This document shows positions 16,322 through 23,680 of a stretch of 34,517 nucleotides of DNA, one piece after another. Made by a program: the position numbers and the translations under genes. The stretch lies in contig CAJTRL010000041.1 in the NCBI GenBank assembly GCA_910578715.1, positions 1-34,517 of the forward strand, read 5' to 3'. Source of the stretch: an uncultured Lachnospiraceae bacterium (lineage in GTDB: Bacteria; Bacillota; Clostridia; Lachnospirales; Lachnospiraceae). Under the pieces are notes generated by a model. It had not been told where the DNA came from and did no database searches. It worked only from the letters and a program-made list of their open reading frames with translations. The stretch's first letter is position 1; every line of letters starts with the position of its first letter.

Positions 16322-17521
16322 ATGTTTGGTAAATTTTTTGATACGCTGAAAGCAAAAGGACTTCACGTTACCCTGACAGAGTGGCTGACATTACAGGAAG
16401 CGCTGTCACAGGGACTCTGCAATAGCAGCCTGACGGATTTTTATTATGTGGCAAGGATGATACTGGTAAAATCGGAAACGGAATTTGACAAGTTCGACAT
16501 GGCGTTTGACGAGGTATTCAAAGGGATTCAGTCGGAAAACGAAATCAGTAAAAATATGCTGCGGTGGCTGGACAAATCCGATATGATAGACGAGCAGCAC
16601 GAAGAGATGCGCCATGTCATGAATGAAGAACAGGTTCAGGTCGATAAGGAAGACGTGGAACAGAAATTCAAAGACCGTCTGCGCGACCAGGATTCCGAAC
16701 ATAACGGCGGCAGTTTCTGGATTGGAACGATGGGTAAAACGTCGTTTGGCAATACGGGCGGCAACATGGGCGGCATCCGTGTGGGCGGCTCCACCGGGTA
16801 TCAGTCGGCATTTCAGGTTATCGGCGCCAGAAAATACAGGGATTTCCGCGATGACCGGATTCTGGATAACAGGCAGTTTCAGGTGGCCTTGCGGAAACTG
16901 CGCCAGTTTTCGACGAAGCTGGATATCCCGAAGACGGAACTGGATATTGACGGAACCATAGATAAGACCTGTAATAACGGCGGCTGTCTGCAGATTGTCA
17001 TGGAGCGGCCCCGGAAAAATGCGGTGAAGCTGCTGCTTTTGATGGATTCCGGCGGAACGATGATTCCATACAGCAGTCTGTTAAACGAGCTGTTCCAGTC
17101 GGTCCATAAATCGAACCATTACAAAGACGTAAAAACTTATTATTTTCATAACTGCATCTATTCCAAACTCTATAAAACGCCGGAATGTGAGAACGGCGAC
17201 TGGATAGATACGGAATGGATGTTCCGGAATCTGGACAGCGATTATAAGGTTATCATCGTCGGCGACGCGGCAATGGCGCCGGAAGAACTTTATTCCACCA
17301 CCGGAAATTACAGAGGGCCGAACGGCGGACTTTCCGGCATGGAATGGCTGCAGCTGATGAAACGGCATTATAAACGCATCGTCTGGCTGAACCCGAAGAT
17401 GGCGCCCGGCCATGCGCCCTGGCGGGAAGCGGAGACCGCCATCAAAGGCATGTTTCCCATGTATAAACTGACGGTAAACGGGCTGAATCAGGCGATGGTG
17501 AAGCTGATGACGAATAAATAA
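16322..17521 (+). CDS. VWA-domain (CoxE-like) partner of the MoxR ATPase
   Basis: The 399-residue protein has a helical N-terminal half (1-150). A Gly-rich stretch follows around 137-165 (GGSFWIGTMGKTSFGNTGG). From about 230 it is a von Willebrand A-type domain, beginning KLLLLMDSGGTM. The metal site would be D242-S-G-G-T, where the canonical DxSxS serines are replaced by Gly and Thr. Metal binding may therefore be weakened or different. No signal peptide or membrane segment is seen, so it is cytoplasmic. MoxR-VWA pairs cooperate in activating or assembling other complexes; no target is encoded nearby. A ribosome site AGGAAAGG sits 12 bases from the ATG, followed by GCGTGGTTA as in other start contexts here. 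Confidence 0.82.
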   Translation: MFGKFFDTLKAKGLHVTLTEWLTLQEALSQGLCNSSLTDFYYVARMILVKSETEFDKFDMAFDEVFKGIQSENEISKNMLRWLDKSDMIDEQHEEMRHVMNEEQVQVDKEDVEQKFKDRLRDQDSEHNGGSFWIGTMGKTSFGNTGGNMGGIRVGGSTGYQSAFQVIGARKYRDFRDDRILDNRQFQVALRKLRQFSTKLDIPKTELDIDGTIDKTCNNGGCLQIVMERPRKNAVKLLLLMDSGGTMIPYSSLLNELFQSVHKSNHYKDVKTYYFHNCIYSKLYKTPECENGDWIDTEWMFRNLDSDYKVIIVGDAAMAPEELYSTTGNYRGPNGGLSGMEWLQLMKRHYKRIVWLNPKMAPGHAPWREAETAIKGMFPMYKLTVNGLNQAMVKLMTNK

Positions 17522-17533
17522 AAAACAGGATAT

Positions 17534-17539
17534 TATAAT
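17534..17539 (+). promoter_or_regulatory. Candidate -10 of the toxin-antitoxin operon
   Basis: A perfect TATAAT lies 43 bases before the antitoxin start. No good -35 is found 16-18 bases upstream, so an activator-dependent or weak promoter is possible, or the match is chance. Confidence 0.35.
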
Positions 17540-17581
17540 AGATAGACAGGATGGAGTTATTTTTAGAAAGGGGGCGTTGTT

Positions 17582-17818
17582 TTGGAATCTATGACGGCGT
17601 TGGATAATATGCTGAAAGAGCTTGACGAGGAAGATTATAACACAGCGATTAGTTTTATCGGATATCTTTCGGCTATGCGAAAGAAAAAAAAAGCGGAGGA
17701 AAGCAAAAACATACTTGCAGAAATTCAGAAAATGTTTCAGGACGATAAGGGATGGGACAGCGAGGAAAGCATGATTGCAGATATGGCGGCATTCAGAAGG
17801 GAACGAATGAGATTATGA
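17582..17818 (+). CDS. Probable antitoxin of a PIN-type toxin-antitoxin pair
   Basis: This 78-residue, strongly charged, helical protein has a basic patch RKKKKAEESK in the middle and an acidic C-terminus. I do not recognise its DNA-binding fold. The call rests on size, composition and the four-base ATGA overlap with a PIN-domain toxin. The start is a TTG at 17582, supported by AAAGGGGGC ending about 7 bases before it; the ATG at 17591 would be 16 bases away. The pair looks more AT-rich than its flanks, suggesting recent acquisition. An antitoxin usually binds its toxin and represses its own operon. Confidence 0.7.
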   Translation: MESMTALDNMLKELDEEDYNTAISFIGYLSAMRKKKKAEESKNILAEIQKMFQDDKGWDSEESMIADMAAFRRERMRL

Positions 17819-18210
17819 AAATTATGCTGGATACGAATGTTCTGATATCCGCAATGATATTTGGCGGTAAAACAGGCCGGTTATTGGAGGCGCTCTTTGA
17901 TTCTGAGTATGATTTATATGTGTCCGACTACGTTGACAGGGAATTTAAAGAAAAACTTCAAAATAAATGGCCGGATAAAGCGGAGAAAGTATATGCACTG
18001 TATCGACAGTTAAAATTTCACTTTTGTGAGAGCACGACAGAAATATTGGGAGAATTGCGGGATGAAAAAGATATTCCGGTATTGAGCGATGCCAGATATC
18101 ACAAGATGGATTTGATTCTATCGGGCGATAAAGATTTTCTGGAAGCAAACCTGGAATATCCTTTGATATATTCTCCGGCAATGATGTTGGAATATCTGAA
18201 AATAAAGTAA
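17815..18210 (+). CDS. PIN-domain toxin (putative ribonuclease)
   Basis: The 131-residue protein belongs to the PIN-family toxins (a group annotated as putative toxin-antitoxin component, PIN family). Acidic residues expected at the metal site are D6 (MLDTNVLIS), the conserved acid in DYVDREFKEK, the Asp of SDARYH, and the Asp pair in LSGDKDFLEA near the C-terminus. PIN toxins are Mg-dependent RNases. The ATG at 17815 overlaps the antitoxin stop, so translation is coupled. A longer in-frame version from 17752 would overlap the antitoxin by 67 bases and is rejected. The RNA target cannot be inferred. Confidence 0.8.
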   Translation: MKIMLDTNVLISAMIFGGKTGRLLEALFDSEYDLYVSDYVDREFKEKLQNKWPDKAEKVYALYRQLKFHFCESTTEILGELRDEKDIPVLSDARYHKMDLILSGDKDFLEANLEYPLIYSPAMMLEYLKIK

Positions 18211-18246
18211 TTCCCGCACAAAATGAGTACCTCTAAAATTTCATGC

Positions 18247-18275
18247 TTGACAAATCCCTCATTTTCCGCTACGAT
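18247..18275 (+). promoter_or_regulatory. Strong sigma-A promoter of the tyrS T-box leader
   Basis: Perfect TTGACA (18247-18252), 17 bases, TACGAT (18270-18275). The transcript would begin near 18282. Confidence 0.8.
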
Positions 18276-18281
18276 ACAAAA

Positions 18282-18638
18282 TAGTTAAATAAAACAGGCG
18301 TTGATAAGAACAAGTAGTAAATGATGAAACGAACAGAAAGCAGCCGGGGGATGAGAGGCGCGCGGGAAGTCATTTATGAATACATCTTGGAGCTTCATGA
18401 CAGAACCCTTCCGGGAAATCGGATTAAGCTGTGAATGTGGTTTTATATCTGGATGACGGGCCGGGAAGTAGGTCATGACGGAGGAATGCACGTTATAGCA
18501 GGAGAGTATTATGCCGGATGGAATGCGCGCAGAGAAGTCTGGCGGCCGTACTTAGCAAGGTAAACGGTGTGAGCCGTTTATGAAGTCAGGTGGTAACACG
18601 GGTTTTAACCTCGTCCTAACAAGGGACGGGGTTTTTTT
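18282..18638 (+). promoter_or_regulatory. Tyrosine T-box riboswitch
   Basis: This leader senses uncharged tRNA-Tyr and controls read-through into tyrS. Conserved parts are AAGTAGTAA and ACAGAAAGCAGCCGGGGG at the 5' end of stem I, a proposed specifier TAC (Tyr) at 18381-18383 within GAATACATC, a hairpin TAAACGG/CCGTTTA (18561-18580), and the T-box AGGTGGTAACACGGG (18588-18602). The mutually exclusive terminator CCTCGTCC/GGGACGGGG with seven T's ends at 18638. The codon agrees with the downstream gene. The exact stem I fold was not computed. Confidence 0.9.
18609..18638 (+). terminator. T-box regulated terminator
   Basis: CCTCGTCC (18609-18616) pairs with the GGGACGGGG segment (18623-18631), followed by TTTTTTT (18632-18638). 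Its 5' arm overlaps the antiterminator partner of the T-box. Confidence 0.85.
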
Positions 18639-18725
18639 GCGCGAGCAATGAGCCGGTCGGGAGTGCTTGCACTCACATCCGGCGAATGCTGCGTTCAGCG
18701 AGCAGGGAGAAAATCTTCCCTACTC
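18639..18725 (+). repeat. Dispersed structured repeat, copy 1 (tyrS 5' UTR)
   Basis: Directly after the T-box terminator comes GCGAGCAATGAGCC, an apical hairpin GAGTGC-TT-GCACTC (18661-18674), and GGCGAATGCTGCG. A second hairpin is built from AGGGA and TCCCT. The first part aligns with the reverse complement of 32721-32776, with compensatory changes in the apical stem and in the GCCGG/CCGGC stem. Confidence 0.65.
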
Positions 18726-18759
18726 GATTGTATTTTTTCAGAAGAAAGGAGCTTACAAA

Positions 18760-19986
18760 ATGAAAATTTATGAAGAATTACAGGCCAGAGGACTGCTCGC
18801 GCAGCTGACGGATGCCGACGAAATCCGGGATTTGATTAACGAGGGAAAGGCAACGTTTTATATCGGTTTCGACCCGACGGCGGACAGCCTCCATGTGGGA
18901 CATTTTATGGCGCTGTGCCTGATGAAAAGATTACAGGAAGCGGGCAATAAGCCAATCGCCCTGATTGGCGGCGGCACGGGAATGATTGGCGACCCGTCCG
19001 GGAGAAGCGACCTGCGCACGATGATGACGAAAGAGACGATAGCTCATAACTGCGAATGTTTTAAGAAGCAGATGAGCCGCTTTATCGACTTTTCCGAGGG
19101 AAAGGCGCTGATGGTCAACAATGCGGACTGGCTGACGGATTTAAATTATATCGAATTTATCCGCGATATCGGCGTTCATTTCAGCGTGAATCGTATGCTG
19201 ACGGCGGAATGTTATAAACAGAGGATGGAAAAAGGATTAAGTTTTCTGGAATTTAACTATATGATTATGCAGAGCTACGATTTTCTGGAGCTGTACAAAC
19301 GGTACGGCTGTAATATGCAGTTCGGCGGCGACGACCAGTGGAGCAACATGCTCGGCGGCACGGAGCTGATTCGCCGGAAACTGGGCAAAGACGCTTATGC
19401 GATGACCATTACGCTGCTGCTCAATTCGGAAGGAAATAAAATGGGCAAGACCCAGAAAGGGGCTGTATGGCTCGACCCGAATAAAACGACTCCGTTTGAG
19501 TTTTATCAGTACTGGCGTAACGTGGCGGACGCGGATGTTCTGAAATGTTTAAGAATGCTGACGTTCCTCCCGTTAGAGCAGATTGATGAAATGGATAAAT
19601 GGGAAGGAAGCCAGTTAAACCAGGCCAAAGAAATTCTCGCTTATGAGCTGACGAATCTGGTACATGGAGAAGAGGAGGCGAAAAAAGCGAAGGAAGCGGC
19701 GAAGGCGCTGTTTGCGGGCGGCGGAAACTCCGAAAACATTCCGACGGTCGTTCTGGAAGACGGACAGTTTACGGACGGAAGCATTGATATTCTCGCAATT
19801 TTAGTGGCGGCCGGCATGGCGGCTTCCCGTTCCGAAGCACGGCGTGCCGTGGAACAGGGCGGCGTGACCGTGAAAGGCGAAAAAGTAACCGATGTCAAAA
19901 CCGTATATGGTAAAGAGGATATCGCCGCGGAAGAATTTATGGTGAAAAAGGGAAAGAAGAGCTTTAAGAAAATTGAAGTAAACTAA
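18760..19986 (+). CDS. tyrS: Tyrosyl-tRNA synthetase
   Basis: It charges tRNA-Tyr with tyrosine in the cytoplasm. The 408-residue protein has the class I HIGH-type motif HVGH within DPTADSLHVGHF, the tyrosine-site segment FNYMIMQSYDFLELY, GGDDQWSNM, and KMGKTQKG as the KMSKS-type loop. A C-terminal S4 RNA-binding domain begins about residue 340 (AMPAAS-like region through VTVKGEKVTDVK). The ATG at 18760 has AAAGGAG 8 bases upstream; earlier in-frame codons fall in the repeat. It is controlled by the Tyr T-box. No other gene is obviously in its operon, although the aldolase-like gene follows after 92 bases without a terminator. Confidence 0.97.
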   Translation: MKIYEELQARGLLAQLTDADEIRDLINEGKATFYIGFDPTADSLHVGHFMALCLMKRLQEAGNKPIALIGGGTGMIGDPSGRSDLRTMMTKETIAHNCECFKKQMSRFIDFSEGKALMVNNADWLTDLNYIEFIRDIGVHFSVNRMLTAECYKQRMEKGLSFLEFNYMIMQSYDFLELYKRYGCNMQFGGDDQWSNMLGGTELIRRKLGKDAYAMTITLLLNSEGNKMGKTQKGAVWLDPNKTTPFEFYQYWRNVADADVLKCLRMLTFLPLEQIDEMDKWEGSQLNQAKEILAYELTNLVHGEEEAKKAKEAAKALFAGGGNSENIPTVVLEDGQFTDGSIDILAILVAAGMAASRSEARRAVEQGGVTVKGEKVTDVKTVYGKEDIAAEEFMVKKGKKSFKKIEVN

Positions 19987-20078
19987 TCATTTAGTGAAAT
20001 GTGAACAGGTCAGTACACTGGGAGGGAACCGTATAAAGGAACGATTCGGATGACGGTTTGTGAAAGGAGAAACAGGCG

Positions 20079-21056
20079 ATGGGAAAAAAAGAAAGAACAC
20101 TGATGTCATATACCCCGGAAATCAAAGTTCTGGACTGCACGCTCAGAGACGGCGGTCTTGTAAACGATTTCTTTTTTCCGGATGAGTTTGTTAAAGATTT
20201 GTATGAGGCGAATATCAAATCCGGCGTGGATTATATGGAGTTTGGCTACAAAGCGTCCAAAGAGCTGTTCGATGTAAAAAAGTTCGGCAAATGGAAGTTC
20301 TGTGACGATAAAGATATCCGCGCCGTTGTCGGGGATAACAAGACCGATATGAAGATTTCCGTCATGGCGGATGTGGGACGCTGTGACTTTAAGAAAGACA
20401 TTATCAATAAAAAAGAAAGCCCGATAGATTTAATCAGAGTCGCTACCTATATTAATACGATTCCGGCGGCCGTGGAAATGATTGAAGATTGTACGAAAAA
20501 AGGGTATGAAACGACGGTCAATATCATGGCGATTTCTAAATCCAACGAGCTGGACATCGACGCCGCGCTGGAACTGCTTGGCCAGAGCAGCGTAGGCTGC
20601 ATTTATCTGGTGGACAGTTACGGCTCCCTTTACCCGGAACAGGTCAGCAGGCTTTCGGATAAATATCTGGAAATTGCTGATAAATTTGGGAAAAAGGTAG
20701 GAATCCACGCGCACAATAACCAGCAGCTTGCTTTTGCCAATACGATAGAAGCGCTCCGGCGGGGCGTAAGCTATCTGGACGCCACGGTCAGCAGTCTCGG
20801 ACGGGGCTGCGGCAACTGTCCGAGCGAACTGTTGTTAGGCTTTTTGAAAAATCCGAAATACCGCATCAACCCGCTTTTGAAATTTATCGAAAAGCATATC
20901 GTTCCGATGAAGGAGTCCGGTGTGGTATGGGGATATGATGTACCGTATTTCCTGACAGGCATTCTGAACCAGCACCCGAAGACGGCAATTCATTTTACCA
21001 AAGAGGGACGGAAGGATTATAACGATTTCTATCTGGAGCTGCTGGATAACTTCTAA
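20079..21056 (+). CDS. DRE-TIM metallolyase-like protein (HMGL / 4-hydroxy-2-oxovalerate aldolase type)
   Basis: The 325-residue protein is a TIM-barrel aldolase of the HMGL-like superfamily. It has the divalent-metal motif VLDCTLRDGG (about residues 14-23) and the later metal-binding H-x-H in GIHAHNN. SSLGRGCGNCPSE is typical of 4-hydroxy-2-oxovalerate aldolase relatives. The usual partner acetaldehyde dehydrogenase is absent, so a catabolic aldolase role is unproven. In databases such proteins are often just called aldolase catalytic domain-containing. GAAAGGAG is 9 bases before the ATG. It may be co-transcribed with tyrS. It ends at a terminator. Confidence 0.8.
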   Translation: MGKKERTLMSYTPEIKVLDCTLRDGGLVNDFFFPDEFVKDLYEANIKSGVDYMEFGYKASKELFDVKKFGKWKFCDDKDIRAVVGDNKTDMKISVMADVGRCDFKKDIINKKESPIDLIRVATYINTIPAAVEMIEDCTKKGYETTVNIMAISKSNELDIDAALELLGQSSVGCIYLVDSYGSLYPEQVSRLSDKYLEIADKFGKKVGIHAHNNQQLAFANTIEALRRGVSYLDATVSSLGRGCGNCPSELLLGFLKNPKYRINPLLKFIEKHIVPMKESGVVWGYDVPYFLTGILNQHPKTAIHFTKEGRKDYNDFYLELLDNF

Positions 21057-21077
21057 AACAGCATAACGGAAACAAAT

Positions 21078-21137
21078 AACTGCCCGGAGAGGCGGATTGC
21101 ATTGGTATCAGGCATCCGTTTTCTGCGGGCAGTTTTT
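21078..21137 (+). terminator. Terminator after the aldolase-like gene
   Basis: AACTGCCCG (21078-21086) pairs with CGGGCAGTT (21126-21134), with an inner CGGAT/ATCCG stem (21093-21097 with 21114-21118), and is followed by a run of five T's. It lies in the convergent gap with aroC. Confidence 0.8.
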
Positions 21138-21182
21138 GCAAATCATTTCAATACGTACTGTAATAGGAATCTTTGCGGTGCG

Positions 21183-22283
21183 CTATTCCTGGTAAATTTT
21201 CTGCAGATGTTCCATTTTCGCTCCCATATTGACTAACAGGGCGTCCAGAAGCGTAACGGCGGTCATGGATTCCACGACGACGACGGCTCTTGGCACAATG
21301 ACCGGGTCATGGCGGCCCTTGATGGCGATTTCAATTTCTTCCCCTTGTCTGTTGACGGTCTGCTGCTTGCTGAAGATAGAGGGCGTCGGCTTGACATGTG
21401 CCCGGAGAACAATCGTGGAGCCGTCGCTGATGCCGCCCAAAATGCCGCCCGCATGGTTTGTGGATTTGACGGCTTGGCTGTTTTGCATGCGGAAAGCGTC
21501 GTTGTTTTCGGAGCCCTTATGCTGTGCCGCCAGAATACCGTCGCCGATTTCCACGGCTTTTACGGCGCCGATGGACATGATGGCTTTGGATAGCGCAGCA
21601 TCCAGTTTGTCGAAAACAGGTTCACCGATGCCGGCGGGGCAGCCTTCGACGACACATTCGATGACGCCGCCGGCGGAGTCATAGTTTTTCATACATTCGG
21701 CCAGATAGGCCTCCGCCTTTTCGGAAGCCTGGCGGTCTGGCATGCAGGTGGGCGTTTCGAGAATGGCCTGTGCGTCGAAACGGGAATCTTCTATTGTAAC
21801 GGGGCCGATGGAACGGGTATAGGCCGTCAGGCGGATGCCGAGCTGCTGTAATATTTTGGAAGCGACCGCGCCGGCGGCAACCCGGCCGATGGTTTCTCTG
21901 CCGGAAGAGCGGCCGCCGCCGCGGTAATCCCGGAAACCGTATTTTGCATCAAACGTATAGTCGGCATGACCAGGACGGTAATACTCCGCAATTTCGCCAT
22001 AATCGGAAGAACGCTGGGAAGTGTTGCGTACCATCAGGGAAATGGGGGTTCCGGTCGTTTTTCCTTCGAAAACGCCGGATAAAATCTCCACATTGTCGTC
22101 CTCTTTTCTCGGGGTGGATATTCTGGTCTGCCCCGGTTTGCGCCGATTCAAAAAAATCTGAATATCGTCCTCCGAAAGAGGCAGTCCGGCGGGACAGCCG
22201 TCGATAACAACGCCGAGTGCTTTTCCATGGGACTCGCCCCATGTTGTGATTTGAAACAATTTGCCATAAGAAGAACCAGCCAT
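21183..22283 (-). CDS. aroC: Chorismate synthase
   Basis: It converts 5-enolpyruvylshikimate-3-phosphate to chorismate using reduced FMN, the last step of the shikimate pathway. The 366-residue product opens with MAGSSYGKLFQITTWGESHG and carries the family motifs RPGHADYTFDAKYGFRDYRGGGRSSGRET and, near the C-terminus, IKGRHDPVIVPRAVVVVESM. The ATG at 22283 is chosen because AAAGGA is 7 bases upstream; the frame is open further but the added residues are not conserved. It is a lone gene with its own promoter, running towards the aldolase-like gene. Confidence 0.97.
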   Translation of the reverse strand: MAGSSYGKLFQITTWGESHGKALGVVIDGCPAGLPLSEDDIQIFLNRRKPGQTRISTPRKEDDNVEILSGVFEGKTTGTPISLMVRNTSQRSSDYGEIAEYYRPGHADYTFDAKYGFRDYRGGGRSSGRETIGRVAAGAVASKILQQLGIRLTAYTRSIGPVTIEDSRFDAQAILETPTCMPDRQASEKAEAYLAECMKNYDSAGGVIECVVEGCPAGIGEPVFDKLDAALSKAIMSIGAVKAVEIGDGILAAQHKGSENNDAFRMQNSQAVKSTNHAGGILGGISDGSTIVLRAHVKPTPSIFSKQQTVNRQGEEIEIAIKGRHDPVIVPRAVVVVESMTAVTLLDALLVNMGAKMEHLQKIYQE

Positions 22284-22339
22284 AACAGAATCCTTTCTAT
22301 CTTGTAATCGTTGCAAGTTTCTTGTGTTTGTCAAATACG

Positions 22340-22348
22340 AGTATACCA
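22340..22348 (-). promoter_or_regulatory. Extended -10 promoter of aroC
   Basis: On the minus strand TGG precedes TATACT (22340-22345), a good extended -10. The -35 position has no clear match. The start would be about 50 bases before the aroC ATG. Confidence 0.5.
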
Positions 22349-22417
22349 TATATTGACGAGGAAGGAAAGAATAGACAATTTAAACAATTTTTCTTCTAAA
22401 AAAAGCAAAAAATTTTT

Positions 22418-22501
22418 GATTTACATAATAAAAATGGTGTACAAATTAAAATTATGTGTTATTATACAAAATAGAGATAGTTGGATTTACATAATAAAAT
22501 G
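22418..22501 (+). promoter_or_regulatory. AT-rich promoter region of the VanY gene with paired direct repeats
   Basis: GATTTACATAATAAAA occurs at 22418-22433 and again at 22484-22499, 66 bases apart. Between them is a candidate promoter, TGTACA (22438-22443), 16 bases, TATTAT (22460-22465). Repeats that bracket a promoter suggest operator sites, but a duplication accident is also possible. Confidence 0.45.
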
Positions 22502-22518
22502 AGACAGATGGGAATAAG

Positions 22519-22581
22519 GTTGAAAATTAAAATTTTCAACTATTGATTTGAATATCTGCTAAAGCAGACAGATGGGAATAG
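22519..22581 (+). repeat. Two-hairpin leader cassette, copy 2 (before the VanY gene)
   Basis: GTTGAAAATT/AATTTTCAAC (22519-22540) form the first hairpin. TATTGATTTGAATA links to the second, TCTGC-TAAA-GCAGA, followed by CAGATGGGAATAG and the start codon. It matches 8558-8614 in order and sequence. The 15-mer AGACAGATGGGAATA flanks the first hairpin part at 22502-22516 and 22566-22580. Confidence 0.65.
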
Positions 22582-22583
22582 GA

Positions 22584-23648
22584 ATGAAAAAAACTTTTCG
22601 GGATAAGGTCATATCCAGATACCGGGCCAGGGTCATAAAAAACAAGTGGCTGAAATATCCGGCTCTGATTGATTTGATAGCGGCATTAAGTTTATATTAT
22701 CTGTGGAGGCATATTGCATCGAATGGCAGACGGTATGTGGGCATTGCGTTTGCTTTTATGTTTTTTATGTCCAGCTGCAGCTTTTCTTTTGCGGTTTTTA
22801 CAAGACAGACGAGTTTTATCAATACACAGGAACCATATAGCGCGATTATTGAAAATTCCGATATTGAGCTTGCCGTAGAGAAGGAAGCGACGCCAAGTGC
22901 TGATATGCTTCTTGCGTCTAATGATGCCGTAAAAGAATACGATGATATGGAAGCCATGGATAATGTCGATTTCTATACGTTGGACGATATTCTGGAGGAA
23001 ACGGATTATACTGCTGTGGAAGAGGAAGCTCCTGTTATGGAAGAAACGGCGGCAAAGGCTGTGTATGAGATGAAGTTTGACAGCAGTGACTGGAAACTGG
23101 TGCTCGTCAACAAGCAGCATCCGATACCGGATGATTATACGTTTAACCTCGGCATTATTAAAGGTAATATGCAGTGCGATGAGCGGATTATTTCCGAACT
23201 GCTCGCGATGATGCAGGCGGCCAAAGACGACGGCATCAATCTGGAAGTATGCTCCCCGTACAGAACCGACGGCAGGCAGGAATGGCTTTTTGAAAAGAAA
23301 ATTAAGAATTATATGGGCCAGGGATATTCTTATCTGGAAGCCTATAAGACTGCTTCCCAAATCGTAACGATACCCGGCTCCAGCGAGCATCAGATTGGAA
23401 TCGCTTTTGATATTTATTCCGATACTTATAAGCAGCTGGACGAAGCCTTTGAAGATACGGAAGCGGGTAAGTGGCTTGCAGCCCACAGTTATGAATACGG
23501 ATTTGTGTTAAGATACCCGGAAGGAAAAGAATATATTACAAGCATCGAATATGAGCCCTGGCATTTCCGATATGTGGGAAGAGAAGCGGCGGCGGTTATG
23601 CACCGGGAAGATTTGTGCCTGGAAGAATTCTGGGATAAATATTTATAG
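22584..23648 (+). CDS. VanY-type D-alanyl-D-alanine carboxypeptidase, membrane anchored
   Basis: This is an M15B-family metallopeptidase that would trim the terminal D-Ala from peptidoglycan stem peptides outside the cell. The N-terminus is basic, with a membrane helix at about residues 50-72 (GIAFAFMFFMSSCSFSFAVF) and possibly another before it. An acidic linker of roughly 100 residues follows, then the catalytic domain from about 165. Zinc ligands are H269 and D276 in SSEHQIGIAFDI and H327 in EPWHFRYVG. The 354-residue version from the ATG at 22584 is preferred to 22572, which lacks a ribosome site and falls inside the leader cassette. tgt follows after 32 bases. Confidence 0.88.
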   Translation: MKKTFRDKVISRYRARVIKNKWLKYPALIDLIAALSLYYLWRHIASNGRRYVGIAFAFMFFMSSCSFSFAVFTRQTSFINTQEPYSAIIENSDIELAVEKEATPSADMLLASNDAVKEYDDMEAMDNVDFYTLDDILEETDYTAVEEEAPVMEETAAKAVYEMKFDSSDWKLVLVNKQHPIPDDYTFNLGIIKGNMQCDERIISELLAMMQAAKDDGINLEVCSPYRTDGRQEWLFEKKIKNYMGQGYSYLEAYKTASQIVTIPGSSEHQIGIAFDIYSDTYKQLDEAFEDTEAGKWLAAHSYEYGFVLRYPEGKEYITSIEYEPWHFRYVGREAAAVMHREDLCLEEFWDKYL

Positions 23649-23680
23649 AAGCAGATACCGATAGGAGCATCAGGAAGTTT

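Noticed and set aside
18220..18265. AAAATGAG/CTCATTTT inverted repeat as a terminator of the toxin gene
   Set aside because: The arms are 30 bases apart and AT-rich, and the right arm lies inside the spacer of the tyrS promoter; a chance match is likelier.
22311..22502. 63-codon AT-rich frame before the VanY gene
   Set aside because: It crosses the aroC promoter and the paired repeats, is low-complexity, and has no ribosome site.
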